This document shows positions 24,214-36,000 of a stretch of 64,000 nt of DNA, piece after piece (positions within the stretch are counted from its first letter, which is position 1; every line of letters starts with the position of its first letter). This DNA is from Cryptomeria japonica (lineage: Eukaryota > Streptophyta > Pinopsida > Cupressales > Cupressaceae). A model generated the notes under the pieces. That model was not told where the DNA came from and did not search any database. It saw only the letters and a program-made list of their open reading frames with translations. The DNA lies in NCBI RefSeq assembly GCF_030272615.1, contig NC_081406.1:233544396-233608395 (forward strand), written 5' to 3'. The position numbers were made by a program, and so were the translations under genes.

Positions 24214-25389
24214 ATGCCTCGGAGGAAGCCTAACAACTTGAGGAAAATCCTGAATCCAAAATCCATGGAGATGTGTTTGAGGCAGCAGCTTGAAGTTTCT
24301 CCTGAAGATTTTGAGGCTGAAAAAATTTAAGAACATAAAGCTAGAAGATTAATTAGATCTACAAAAGAATTCATTATCACTCTGCAATAAAATCTATCTA
24401 ATGCTCAAGACAAAAGGAAGGAACTATGGGAACAATTGCAGGATCAAAATGATGAATAAAAGGATACTTTGAAGAACCTATGTCAAAAGTTGAATCAAGA
24501 AAATGGAGTTATGAAGAATGAAACGCAAGCCCTAACCATGAGGATGAAAAAATAAATTGAAGACAGAAAGAAAAAGGAGGAAGACCTTGCTAGATCACTG
24601 AAGGACAAATATGAAGAATGCATCAGGTTGGCTCATGAAAATGATGTGTTGAGAATGAAATTAGTGCAATTCCAAAACAATGAACAAGAACTTGAAAGAT
24701 AGATGATAATCCTAAGAGGTGATCCGACTATTGCAAATGAGTATAAGGACAAATTTAAGGCTAGTTCAACACAACTTAATGAAATATTGAAGAGCCAAAG
24801 GAATAATAGAGACTCCAGAGGACTTGGATTTGAACAAGGTCAGAGCTCTGGTACTGCAAATGAAGATCAGACATCCAATATGCAAAATGATTAGAACAAC
24901 TAGAACTAGAGGATACCGATAAGGCAGCTCAATGCTCACAAATTCAATGGTAGATGTTTTGTTTGTAATAAATTTGGTCATATGGCTAGACAATGTAGAA
25001 ATAGAGAAAATCAGAATTATAACTCTATTCCCGGTCAATGTTCCAAATGCAATAAGTATGGTCATAAGACAGAAGATTGCAGAATGAATGTAAAATGTCA
25101 TGCATGTGGAAAGTTTGGAGATATGGCTAATCTATGCAGGTCAAGCAATTATCTTGGATATATCAAAGCAATTCAAATGAACAATGTTACATGTTATGCA
25201 TGCAACAAGATTGGACACATAGCCAAGTTTTGTAGAAGCAAAAATCTACCAGTTAGCAATAATGGATCAAATGATAAAGGAAAGAAAAAGATCAATGAGA
25301 TCTAGCATAATCATACTAAGAGATGGGTCAGGAAGTCAGATGATCAATTGGGAGATGAAACTGCTCTGGTTACTCAACTCGCAGAGTGA
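24214..25389 (+). pseudogene. Gag-like protein with coiled coil and four zinc knuckles
   Basis: One frame of 391 codons starts at ATG 24214 (MPRRKPNNLRK), just after the primer-binding site, and ends TGA at 25387. It is interrupted by several in-frame stops before 24900 but shows no frameshift. Residues about 45-165 are rich in E, K, Q and L and look like a coiled coil (LSNAQDKRKELWEQLQDQN). Residues about 247-350 hold four CCHC knuckles: CFVCNKFGHMARQC, CSKCNKYGHKTEDC, CHACGKFGDMANLC (His replaced by Asp) and CYACNKIGHIAKFC. This is a nucleocapsid-like RNA-binding array. No UBN2 domain was recognised. Its likely role is packaging of the element's own RNA with copia enzymes in trans; that is inference. 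Confidence 0.75.
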
Positions 25390-25771
25390 AATGTTCCTAA
25401 ACCAGTAGGAAGCTCATCCGAAAATTAAGGCAAATGTCTTAGGGGTAGGAAAATTTCATGAAAATCCTGCATATTCCCCGAGAAAGAGATCTGATATGTC
25501 TCACCACAAGGCATAAATATGTTGAATCGAGATCCGATATGTCTCATCGGAAGGCATTTATATCAATGAAAAATTAGGATTTTTTGAAGGATAAAAGGAA
25601 GAATTCACCTCATTATGATCACCTTGCATTCAGAGTAATACATAGTGAGTCAAAGGCAATTTAGAGCGATCAGAAGCAACCATCAGTGATTTCAATTGCA
25701 TTCAAAGGAGATTTCTAGGGTTTGTCACCGGCGGCTATTTCTATGTATTTCTCAAAATTCAATCATTCAAA
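25390..25771 (+). other. Inter-ORF region of the pol-less element
   Basis: Non-coding region between the gag-like frame and the long unknown ORF. It contains a repeated phrase, gatctgatatgtctcacc / gatccgatatgtctcatcgg, at about 25490 and 25528. No protease or integrase motif was found. Confidence 0.5.
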
Positions 25772-25947
25772 ATGGAAGTTGGTTCTTCTTTTGTCCCCAC
25801 TTTCATTGCAAATCCCACTTTAGTAGAGGTTAAGGACCGTCCGAGACCAATATTCAAAAGTTACCCTCATATTGCAACTCTTGATTATTTGGTTGGCATT
25901 TTTTCAAGGGTTCCCAAAGGCATTGTTTATGTTGAGTATGTCAGTGC
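25772..25947 (+). pseudogene. Long unknown ORF of the pol-less element, N-terminal part
   Basis: Starts MEVGSSFVPTFIANP at 25772 and runs 58 codons plus two bases before the gypsy element interrupts it. The AGTGC at 25943-25947 is the target site, repeated at 46904-46908, and the frame resumes exactly on the far side. Function unknown; see the second part. Confidence 0.65.
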
Positions 25948-26885
25948 TGTTGTCTTCAAAATCCGATTCCCTTTAACATCCTTAGAATAATTTGATTTAA
26001 GATTGGTGCAGAAGACACATCAAAGATAAGGAAATTCTCAAGACAACATATGACAAGGTTTGATTAGACCTTCTACACTTCGGGCTTACTCAGAGCCCAG
26101 GCGGGTATACCTTTGTGAATTAAATTCACACTTTCAAACATAAACCCACAGCAAACCAGTCCAGAAAACCAGTGGATCTATTCACCTTGAAGTCAACTGA
26201 AAATAAAGGATGGAAATTGTACTTAAATTCAGCATTTCGATCAACAAAGCATGCAATAAACAACTTCAATTAATACGAGTGCCTTATCCAAGGTCACAGA
26301 GTCATCTAAACTCAAATAAAACTCCTCAAACAAAACATCTTTATGCTTCCCTTCAGCTTGGTTTCTATTAATCCTTGTATATGCCTGACACCTACAAGAA
26401 TTCAAGCATTCCAAACTAAGCTATGGTCATCAAAAATTCAAAATTCCTTCCAAAGAGTTTACTAGTATGAGTGATCCCCTCATCTTTAATTTCCCTCCCA
26501 AAGAGAAAAACTAACGAACACTTATACTAAAATTGCTTTGCAATTCCATTCAAACAGAACAACCCTGGATTATTCAAAATGAAAACAGTAAACAAACTTG
26601 TGAACAAACTTGAAGACAACACAAAGCTTTACTCAAAACCGATGGTCTGTATATTGATATTTAATTCAAGAAATATTACAAGAAATTTTGATTCTCCATT
26701 AAACTTAGAAAAGCTCAGATAAATTTTTGCAGCATTTTCTTACAATTTTTTGTGATCTCTTTTCCTCTAGTCCTGGTATCCATTTATAACAACATGGATG
26801 CACAATGCTTTGGACTTCTCGAGGAGAGTTTGTTACAATCATTTATTTCAAAATAAAGAGGTTACAAGCTTTTTGCAAAAAATAG

Positions 26886-29800
26886 TTACAAGCTCTTTTC
26901 AGCCTCTGCAGTTTCTTCAACAGGCTGTTCAGTTGCAACCTCTTCTACCTTTTCAGGGGCCCTCTCTAACTGTTCCGGATCATGGGTGGCATATTTAGTT
27001 GTCCACTCACCATATACCTCTTCTGTCGGCCATGAGAAATTAATCACTTTATCTTTAGTCTTAGTCAACCTTTTCCAAGAATTTCTCATTTTGTTGACTT
27101 CTGAATTGAGAAAATCTTAATGTGACCTAATTTCCTCTATCTCTTGTATTGTCACAACAAAGAAAGAAGCATCATCAAGATCAATAATTCCTTTGACTCT
27201 TGCTGACAATTTAGCTTCTATCTCCTTAAGCCATATTTGTTTGTCTTTTAACTGATCCGGGTTAACAAAAGCTCCTGGGAGAAACTCAAAAACTTGATCA
27301 GTGTACTCCTTCTTGCACAAATTAACCTTCCTATCCACATTATCCACCTCTGCTGCCAATTGTACTAAAACTTTAGAGACATCAGAAGTGGATTTGATGA
27401 TGGGATTGGCCCTTGCTTCATCGCAAGATACACACATAAACTCTAGATCTTGCTCCCTAGGCCTCCATCTGTCAAAAATAGGTGGTAAAATGGCCTTGTC
27501 TCTCCTAAGCTCATTCCATATTTCTATAATTTTACCTACATTGTTGTAGAACAATGAGGCATTTATTGTATCTACAAAACTGGAAATTGTAGCCCTTATT
27601 TTATCCTCATATTTCTTTGCATATAAGGCCTGAGCCTGTTTAAAGTTTTCTAATTCTTGGGGAGTGATTTCAATCATTTGAGAGCTGGAGGGTGCTGGAG
27701 ATGGTGGAAATTCAATGATAGGGCTAGTAGGTGGAGGTCTTGCAGGAAAAGAGGAAATCATCAATGTTGAAGACTCACCTTGTTGGTATTGTCCAGTCAA
27801 CTGGCTCTGCAACTTGGCAATGATGCTATCCTTACCACTTACCTCCTCCTTGGCATTGTTATAAGCCTTCAAAATTGTTTCCAACTTAATTTGGAGGGCC
27901 TCCTTCTCTTTGGCTTCCTTCTCTGCTACTGCAACACTAAATTTTGCAGTCTCTAATATAGTGCTAGCAGCCTCTACTACCCCTATACTCTGCACTCTCT
28001 TCACCATCATCCCACCAAGGTAACTTGACCCTGGGGTGTCTTTGCTTTTCTTACTCTCATTTCTCTTGAGAGAGCACATGATGAGTGTAGCATTATCCTT
28101 ATTGAAAGTAACCCCCTCCATAAGTTTAGTCTCTTTTCTTATTGCATCTCATACCAGGGCATCTGCAATATCCCATTTGGGTAAGATGAGCACTCCAGCT
28201 TGTGCTACCATATCTCTTCCCTGCTCAGGGGTGATGGTTTTAAATTCTTCCATCATCTCTTGCTTTATTTCCTCTTCCACTAGGGTTGGATCTTTATTGG
28301 GCTGGTCAGCCTTTCTTGTTTCACGTCTAGCATTATATTTATCTATGTGTTGTTTCCATATAAACTGCATAAATGCTTCTGATGTGACAAAATTGTTATC
28401 AGCCAGAAAGGCACTACTTGCCTGCTTTATCTCAGGATCCCACTCTTGGCCTTTAAGTTCAGTGGAGGTGATATCCATTTCAGCACCAATGGGTTCTTCT
28501 GGCATCCCTTCCTCCACTTCATCATAAGTGTATGCAATTTCCCCTAGACTACCCAATTGTAAGAGGTGCTCAGTTGTTGCTTGCTCATTTCCTATATGGA
28601 TAGGGGATTGGGATGGGGAATACAAAGGTGTATCTGACTGCACTTCTTTTCACACCCTTTGCTTCTTTAGGCTCCCTTGGATGTCAATGACATCTTGTAT
28701 CTTCCTCTTTCCTTTGGAGGAAGAGGGCTCCCCTGTTGTAGGCACCAGCACACTATAACTGGATTTCTTATGCAGTGTGTAATCACCAGGAGGGATTGCT
28801 TTGCTGGAAGCTGACCTACTTAGGATTATTCTTGCCTTTTCAAGGTTGCTCTTTATTACAACTTCCCTCTTCTCCTTCAGTGTCTGCATCACATCTTCAA
28901 AACAAACAATCAAAAACTTTATTTTCTCTTCCAGTGGGAAAAATCTAGACAATGGATCATAGCTAGCATCAAACTGATGCACAAAATCCAAGGCTTTCTT
29001 ATAAGCCACCCACTTTTCTTTCCTTATCTCCTGCTCATCTAGATCAAACTCATTTCTGATGAGGTCTTCAGGAAACTGGAATTGATGAGGCCTACCTCTG
29101 CATGCTACCTTCTTCCTAAACATACCATTGAAGAAGTCTTCTGGATCAGCACACCTAGACACTGCAGTGGACAAATGATAAGGTTTGAGGAAATCCTCAA
29201 AGTAATTCCAGCCTCCCTTTGCTATTACAAATTGGTGGGCTATGGTAGCTGGAGGGAAAATGGTTCCTTTACCCCTCGTTGTCAACTCTGCCTCTTGTAA
29301 TCCACCAATTTGTCTAAGGATCTCTATGATTCCTACTTTGAGTGGGACCTAGTAAGGTAACAAAAATGGGGTGCCTCTAAAACCAAAAACTCTAAAAACT
29401 GTGGAGGCTGGATATAAATAAATGTCACCCCAGTTATCAACAATTTTTATGTTCTCTATGAATTCTTTTGGTCTTATGAATTCCAGAAGAACCTTGGGGA
29501 TTCTTGGGTTTTCAGAGTAGAGGAGAGTCCTTATTTTAGATGCAAAATATTTATCAAACTTCAAAAAACTGGCATCCTCTATATCCGATGACAACACAGT
29601 ACTCCATAGCTGTACTGGCATTTTTTCTCGTTCCTTCTCCTTAACCAAGTCCAGTCCACTGGCAAAATAATCACCACCTTTGAAGAGAAAAAGATGCATT
29701 AGGAGTGAGTACCATCTGAAAGGCCTATCCACCTTTCCATTCTTGATTCCTATTAACCCTCAATGGATAGCATCAGCAATAAAAGAGGCATAATCAAATG

Positions 29801-30527
29801 TAATTGCAAGAGAAGGATTCAAAATTTGGAAAATCATTAATAGGTAATGATTCGGCATATTTGCCTCAGCATCTTCTCCCAAAACTTGGCAAAGTGCCCA
29901 ATATAGTCCTTTAGCCCTCAGGGTGAACATACTTAATGAAAAGGGCTCTTGTGTGTTGGGTCCTACAACTGTTAACCCTCCTATTTTCACAAAAAAATCC
30001 TTGAGAGGCCCATTCTTGAGATGACTCCTCTGTGCACCATAAATTTGGGCTAATGATGTGAAATTTATAGGTTCTAGGAAGTTTGTGAACTCATTAAGCC
30101 AAAATGCTGTCCTAAACTCTTTAGCATTAATTTCAACAAGGGTTTTCCCATTTACATCCCGAATACTTCTTGTGACTAGATCATAATTGAGCGCAATTTG
30201 GGTCAGCAAATCTGTGTCCATGAATACCCCTGGGACTACTAATTTCCCAACATCTAATTCCCAGATACTATTTTGCGGGGCAAAAGAATTTCTCATTCCG
30301 AATACAACTTTAAACAACTCCAACCCAGACAGTCCAACCTGTGGGTCTCTCAACCAATTACCCTTGTCATATAATCCTTCTCCTATCTTTAGACGGGGAG
30401 CCTTGGGCACTAACTCTTTTGCCTTTGATGCCTGATTAGTTGACAATGTCAACTGTTCTAAAAAATCATCACAAACACTCCTTTCTAAATAGTTAACTTT
30501 GCCAGAAAATTCTCTTTTAGGAGCCAT
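26886..30527 (-). pseudogene. LTR-encoded unknown protein, 1,213 codons (3' LTR copy)
   Basis: A single uninterrupted frame starts MAPKREFSGKVNYLER at 30527 and ends EETAEAEKSL at 26886, with five in-frame stops (near 29758, 29349, 28650, 28149, 27115) and no frameshift. Each of these five codons is sense in the right LTR, so the defects arose after insertion. Residues 1 to about 620 look globular (LAQIYGAQRS, NPSLAITFDYASF, FHLFLFKGGD-like and KGGWNYFEDFLKPYHL segments). The centre has nuclear-localisation-like SSKGKRKIQDV near residue 620. A charged middle follows, then a coiled coil at about 850-905 (AEKEAKEKEALQIKLETILK), a Pro-rich patch (PARPPPTSPIIEFPPSPAPSSS), and a helical tail containing FMCVSCDEARAN. 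No known retroelement enzyme or membrane anchor is seen, so it is not an obvious envelope. It recalls plant mobile-domain proteins only loosely. Function unknown. Confidence 0.8.
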
Positions 30528-31132
30528 TTTGAAAATGCAAGAAATGAATGCCACTCTTAAACAATTTCGTGACGAATCAATTATCTTATTTAGAACACTA
30601 CACAAGAATTGCTACACAAAAATATGAGAGAACCTGTTCTTTTCTTGAAGGAATTTGCTCTGCAAATGAACCAACTTGCTCTATATTTGAGGAAAATAAC
30701 TCTGCGTCTGCTTTTCTACAAAATCCTTTAAAAGATAACTTCACCCGATTGATAGGAAATCAAATATTTGTACTCAGGGCCTTAACTATAACATTGATTC
30801 TGCATGCTTCAGCCGTCCCTTCAAAATTGAATTCATACGAGAATTCATATTTTTCGCTCCAACGGGTCACAACATTCCTGCAAGTGTTTCATTTTGCTCT
30901 TTCGCAACTTTGCGAAGCATAACTATCGGGCAGCTTAGTCATGCGAAATAACGCCAACCGTTTGATCAAAAGAAACTTGATCGAGCATTAGATTAACTGA
31001 CGGCTTTGGCTTTTCTCTGGGTCCCACTTTTCTATTGGCTACATGATACCATGTGGCGTCCAACCATTGGCCTTGAAATTCCCTTCGCACTCCACTTGAT
31101 ACTGGCCGAGTGTCTTTCTTTTATATCGCCGG
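30528..31132 (-). promoter_or_regulatory. Putative sense promoter and leader of the LTR ORF (3' LTR)
   Basis: On the minus strand GATATAAAAG lies at 31127-31118, about 590 bases upstream of the ORF start codon, and is kept in the right LTR at about 45186-45196. A transcript starting here would have the LTR ORF as its first cistron. The leader has several short gcgaaata motifs (for example 30938-30945). Inferred from sequence only. Confidence 0.4.
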
Positions 31133-32310
31133 TTCCACCTTGGCGAGCCCATACTTTCTTCTTAGACCACGTGTTATCATGACATGTAGACGGCTCTAGT
31201 TCACTCTCGCTATTTCGCGGGGTATAAAGAATGAGAATCTTACCCTTGCGAAATAGCGTGAGCCATCGGATCATCTCTTAAGCTGATCGGCTTTTAATCC
31301 TCTGAAAAGGCTCTCAAGAGGGGTGGGCCCGCTAACTCATTGTGAACACCTGGCACCTAGTCACTTTCAGAGCTGACTTGTCACTCTGTTATACGCCAAA
31401 AGGAAACCACGGGGCCCCACTTTCTTCTTAACAACTATATCCTCCAGGTCATCATCATGACACGTGGATGGCTCTCATTCACTCTCGCTATTTCACGGGA
31501 TATAAAAAGTGAGCATCTTACCCTTGCAAAATAGCACGGGCCGTCAGATCATCTCTTAAGCTGATCGGCTTTTAATCCTCTGAAAAGGCTCTCAGGAGGG
31601 GTGGGCCCGCTGACTCATTGTGAACACCTGGCGCCCAGTCACTTTTGGAGCTGACTTATCACTCTATTATATGCCAAAAGGAAACCACGGGGCCCCACTT
31701 TCTTCTTAACAACTATATCCTCTAGGTCATCATCATGACACGTGGATGGCTCTCATTCACTCTAGCTATTTCGTGGGGTATAAAGAGTGAGCATCTTACC
31801 CTTGCGAAATAGTGTGAGCCGTCGGATCATCTCTTAAGTTGATTGGCTTTTAATCCTCTGAAAAGGCTCTCAGGAGGGGTGGGTCCGCTGACTCATTGTG
31901 AACACCTGGTGCCCAGTCACTTTCAGAGCTGACTTGTCACTCTGTTATACACCAAAAGGAAACCATGGGGCCCCACTTTCTTCTTAACAACTATATCCTC
32001 CAGGTCATCATCATGACACGTGGATGGCTCTCATGCACTCTCGCTATTTCGCGGGGTATAAAGAACGAGCATCTTACCCTTGCGAAATAGCACGAGCCGT
32101 CGGATCATCTCTTAAGCTGATCAGCTTTTAATCCTCTGAAAAGGCTCTTAGGAGGGGTGGGCTCACTGACTCATTGTGAACACCTGGCGCCTAGTCACTT
32201 TCGGAGCTAACTTGTCACTCTGTTATACACCAAAAGGAAACCACGGGGCCCCACTTTCTTCTTAACAACTATATCCTCCAGGTCATCTCCACCTGCGACC
32301 TGACTCACCT
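31133..32310. repeat. 278-bp tandem array in the gypsy 3' LTR
   Basis: The marker ggggccccac occurs at 31411, 31689, 31967 and 32245, exactly 278 bases apart, preceded by a partial unit from about 31133. Each full unit has CACGTGG (31461-31467 in the first), then about 35-40 bases later TATAAA on the plus strand. The TATAAA lies inside an inverted repeat cgctatttcgc / gcgaaatagcg (31208-31218 and 31248-31258 in the clearest copy). Unit number and phase match the other LTR, so the array predates insertion. Confidence 0.93.
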
Positions 32311-32834
32311 CTGGGGCCCGCCTTTTAGCCTTTAATCCTGACCCGCTGACTATTGTGACTTGTGCCACGTGCCACCATTTTACTTGCTATCAACAACCAG
32401 CTGGACCGTCTAGGTGGCATGCCATGTGGTTTTCGCAACTTCACTGGTTTTAAACTACATGCAACTTCACCTAGCGAAATAACGCGAGTTGTGGATCCAT
32501 CTGCGAGATGCGCATTAGTTACTGGGCCCGACAACTTTAGAAGAAAAACATACAAGGCATAAATTTTTCGATTAATTAACATAACCGCCTAGGCAAACAA
32601 CAAGGGGGGGACACTTCCTATGACCCCACGACCCATTACTTAAGTGAATAAAGTAACGAAAGATTAGAAACCAGAGGGTTTAAAATGAACACAAGAGGAT
32701 CTAAAATCAAAAACCCTTAAACCCTTGAGGTCTAGAACAAAGCTAAAGCATTTGGAACTACACCTTACTCAAAAATTCAACAAACCATAGCCAATCATGG
32801 GAAAAGAAAAGCCCATCTTTAATCAGTGATAACA
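32311..32834 (-). other. U3 start of the gypsy 3' LTR
   Basis: Non-coding. Contains another gcgaaataacgcgag motif near 32473, related to the hairpin arms of the tandem units. Short open frames here are not supported as genes. Confidence 0.5.
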
Positions 32835-33064
32835 GCGGCTCTGACTGGGGATGGTTGATCGCAAGGTCAACACAAGAAAACTCAGAAACTCTAGAGAAAC
32901 AGACCAAAACACAGACCAAAACAGAAAAGCAGGAAAGGAACAAAATATGTACAAACAAAGGACCTACCGTGCATGGACATTAAGAGAAATAATTCTTCAG
33001 GAATTGTCCATGCACTGGAAATTCCTGCATTTCATCATCCATATTCTTCAAGAAATATGAATCC
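32835..33064 (-). other. Gypsy 3' untranslated region, no clear polypurine tract
   Basis: Between the end of the integrase frame and the 3' LTR. In element orientation the bases next to the LTR read CCATCCCCAGTCAGAGCCGC, which is not a purine tract, unlike the four other elements here. Confidence 0.6.
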
Positions 33065-36000
33065 TTAACCATTTAAGTTACAAACCACAAAAGGGCCAAT
33101 CCATAATGATTCAAATTTCTTATGCTTTCCCTTATCTTGTCCTTTTGCATTCCACTGAAGAACCATGTCATCAATTCGAAACTTCCTTAGTGATGTCCTT
33201 TTATCAAAAAGATACTTTGACTGCAACTGGATCTTCTGATTTCTCTTATGAGCAGAAGCTCTAAGCTCCTCCATTTCTACAATTTGGATCATTATGTTTT
33301 CCATTGGTTCAGATACCTCCATGTCTTCATTCTGCAAAAACTTATACACTGGAAGAAGGTTATTTACCGATAGTCTGGCTTGGGCACCATAAACTAATTC
33401 AAAAGGTGACATTCCAATGGATTTTTTAACTATTATTCTATCTACCCACAGAGCTAACTTCAACTTTTAATCCTAAGATCTTTTATTCTCTTCTAGGATT
33501 TTCTTGATGATATTCAGCAGGCTTTTATTGCTGGATTCTGCTTGTCCATTCCCCTGAGGGTGTTAAGGTGAAGAGTATGACATGAGTATACCATGACTAG
33601 TACAAAAGCCTACAAATTCATCTGATCTGAAACACATGGCATTATCCATCACCAATTTTGCAGGTGTCCCAAATCTAGTTACAATATTATCCATTAGGAA
33701 ATCAATGACAATTTTACTAGTAGCTCTTCTTGTAGGGATGGCTTCTATCCATTTGGTGAAATAATCAGTGGCCACTATGATCCATCCATGACCTCTCCCT
33801 GACTTTTCAACAATTTCTCCAATAAAATCAATACCCCACTGAACAAAAGGAGCTTCTACAGAGACTGGATTTAGGGGTAAGGCTCCTTCATACTTGAACT
33901 TGGATGAGAATCTTTGACATGGATCACATCTCCGAACATATGCATGGGTATCTTTAAATAAGGTGGGCCAATAATACCCAGCCCGTATTATCTTACTAGC
34001 AGTAGTCTTAGCAGAATAGTGACCTCCACATACTCCATCATGCATTTCAGTCAACACCTGTTTAGCTTGAAATTCATCCAAACACATTAGTAACTTTCCA
34101 TCTCTTTTTCTCTAGAAAAGATCACCCTAAATGAGCACATATTTTTGGGACTTGAGTTTTAGAGTTCTTTTCTGATTGTATGTCATTTCTTCTGGGAGTA
34201 TATCACCTCTCAAGACTTGGATTATCTCTGTGTACCAAGGTTGCCTCTCAATACTAGTGACCAAAGCATCTCTAACCTCAACATTGTGTATTTCTACATT
34301 CATGAGATTTGACTTAGTCATGAGCTTAGCCAAACCTAAACCTCTCACCAATTTGGTGATCTTTATCTCCAAGTTGAACTCCTGAATTCTATTAATCCAT
34401 CTGCATCTCTTCCTAGTAACCTTAGACTGAGATAAAATATCTTTAACTGCAGCATGTGGGACATAGGCAATGATGTTTGCATTCACTAAATATGGCCTAA
34501 AAGCCTTAACAGCTTTAACTAGGGCATAAGCTTGTTTCTCCATGGCTTCATATTTTAGTTCTGTTGCCTGCAAAGATTTACTGTAGAAGGCTATGGGATG
34601 TTCATATCCTTCATTGTCCTTTTGTAGTAATACTGCAGCCACCGTATGATATGAAGCAAAAGAAAATAGAGAAAAAGGCTTACTATAATCAGGGGATTTC
34701 AACACTGGTGCCTCCTGGATTGCCTTCTTAATCTCAGCAAAAGCTTTTGAAGCTTCTTGATCTCAATGAAACTTTGTGTCCTTCTTAAGCAATTTGACAA
34801 TAGGCTTGACTATCTCTACGAAGTTTGCAATGAATCTCCTGACAAAATTTACTTTACCTAAAAAGGATTGGATACCTTTCACATTTTTAGGTTCAGACAG
34901 CTTATTGATTGCTTCAATTCTCTCAGGGTCTATTCTTACCCCCTCCTTAGAAACTGTGTCCCAATAACTTTCCTTCAGTGACCCCAAAATGACATTTCTT
35001 GGGATTCAGTGATACACCAAATTCCAAGGCTTTATTGAACACCTTCTCTAGATGTCCACAATGATCATCATCTCTTTTAGAGAAACAAGTTAGATCATCT
35101 TGATACACCACCATGATGATGTTTATGAATTCTTTGAAAGCTACATCCATAGCTCTCTGAAATGTAGCTCCTGCATTTTTTAATCCAAATGGCATTCTCA
35201 CATATACTTAAGTTCCCCATAGAGTAGTGAAAGTTGTTTTAAACTATTCAGACTCCTTTACCAACACTTGGTTATATCTTGAGAAACCATCCATCATGGA
35301 TAAAAGATCACATCCTATCACTCTTTGTAGCATGGCTTCCATATTTGGGGATGAGTAATTATCTTTCAAGGAAGCAACATTTAGATTCCTAAAATCTACA
35401 CACAATCTGATGTCTCCATTCTTCTTCCTTACTGGAACCAAATTGGAGACTCATGAAGAATGCCTTATTGGTTTGATAATCCCCCCTTCTCTCAATTTGG
35501 TCAATTCTTGTTGCATTTTAGTTTCTAACAAGGGATTGATAGGTCTCTGTTTTTGTCTGAAAGGCTTAGCATCTGGAAGTAAAGGAACTTCATGCTGAAA
35601 AAGATCTTGTCTATATGCCTTTAGGTCTTCATAAGACCAAGCAAAGACATGCTTATACCTTTTCAATAAATTAATAAGGTTAATCTTGACATGAGGGGGT
35701 AATTTCTTTTCAATATATACCAACTTAGGGGATGATTCTATCCCTAGATTTACCTCCTCTAACTCTTCCAACTTAGTGGTAGACTGCTGATGTAAATGAC
35801 TATCATTATAACTAAACATGCTCTCCAGCTCTACCATCCCTTTAGGTATTTCATTGGTTTCCAACTGGACAACATCATTTCCAAACACTGTCTCTCTATT
35901 GTCTACCACTTCCACCAATGCATTACAATCAGTTTTTTGTCCATCATAATCATCAACACATTGAATAAACCTAAGAATGTCTTCATTATCAGCAAAAACT

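Larger units (their letters stand above)
25948..32834 (-). repeat. Gypsy 3' LTR (6,887 bp)
   Basis: Colinear with 40018-46903 from TG to CA, with the same four 278-bp tandem units and the same ORF. In element orientation: a short U3 start, the tandem array (32300-31133), a TATA-like ATATAAAAG (31126-31118), the ORF (30527-26886), then 940 bases of non-coding tail. Confidence 0.93.

Noticed and set aside
26886-30527. Gypsy LTR ORF as an envelope gene
   Set aside because: No signal peptide, no long hydrophobic anchor at the end and no glycoprotein-like Cys pattern; it is also not downstream of integrase.
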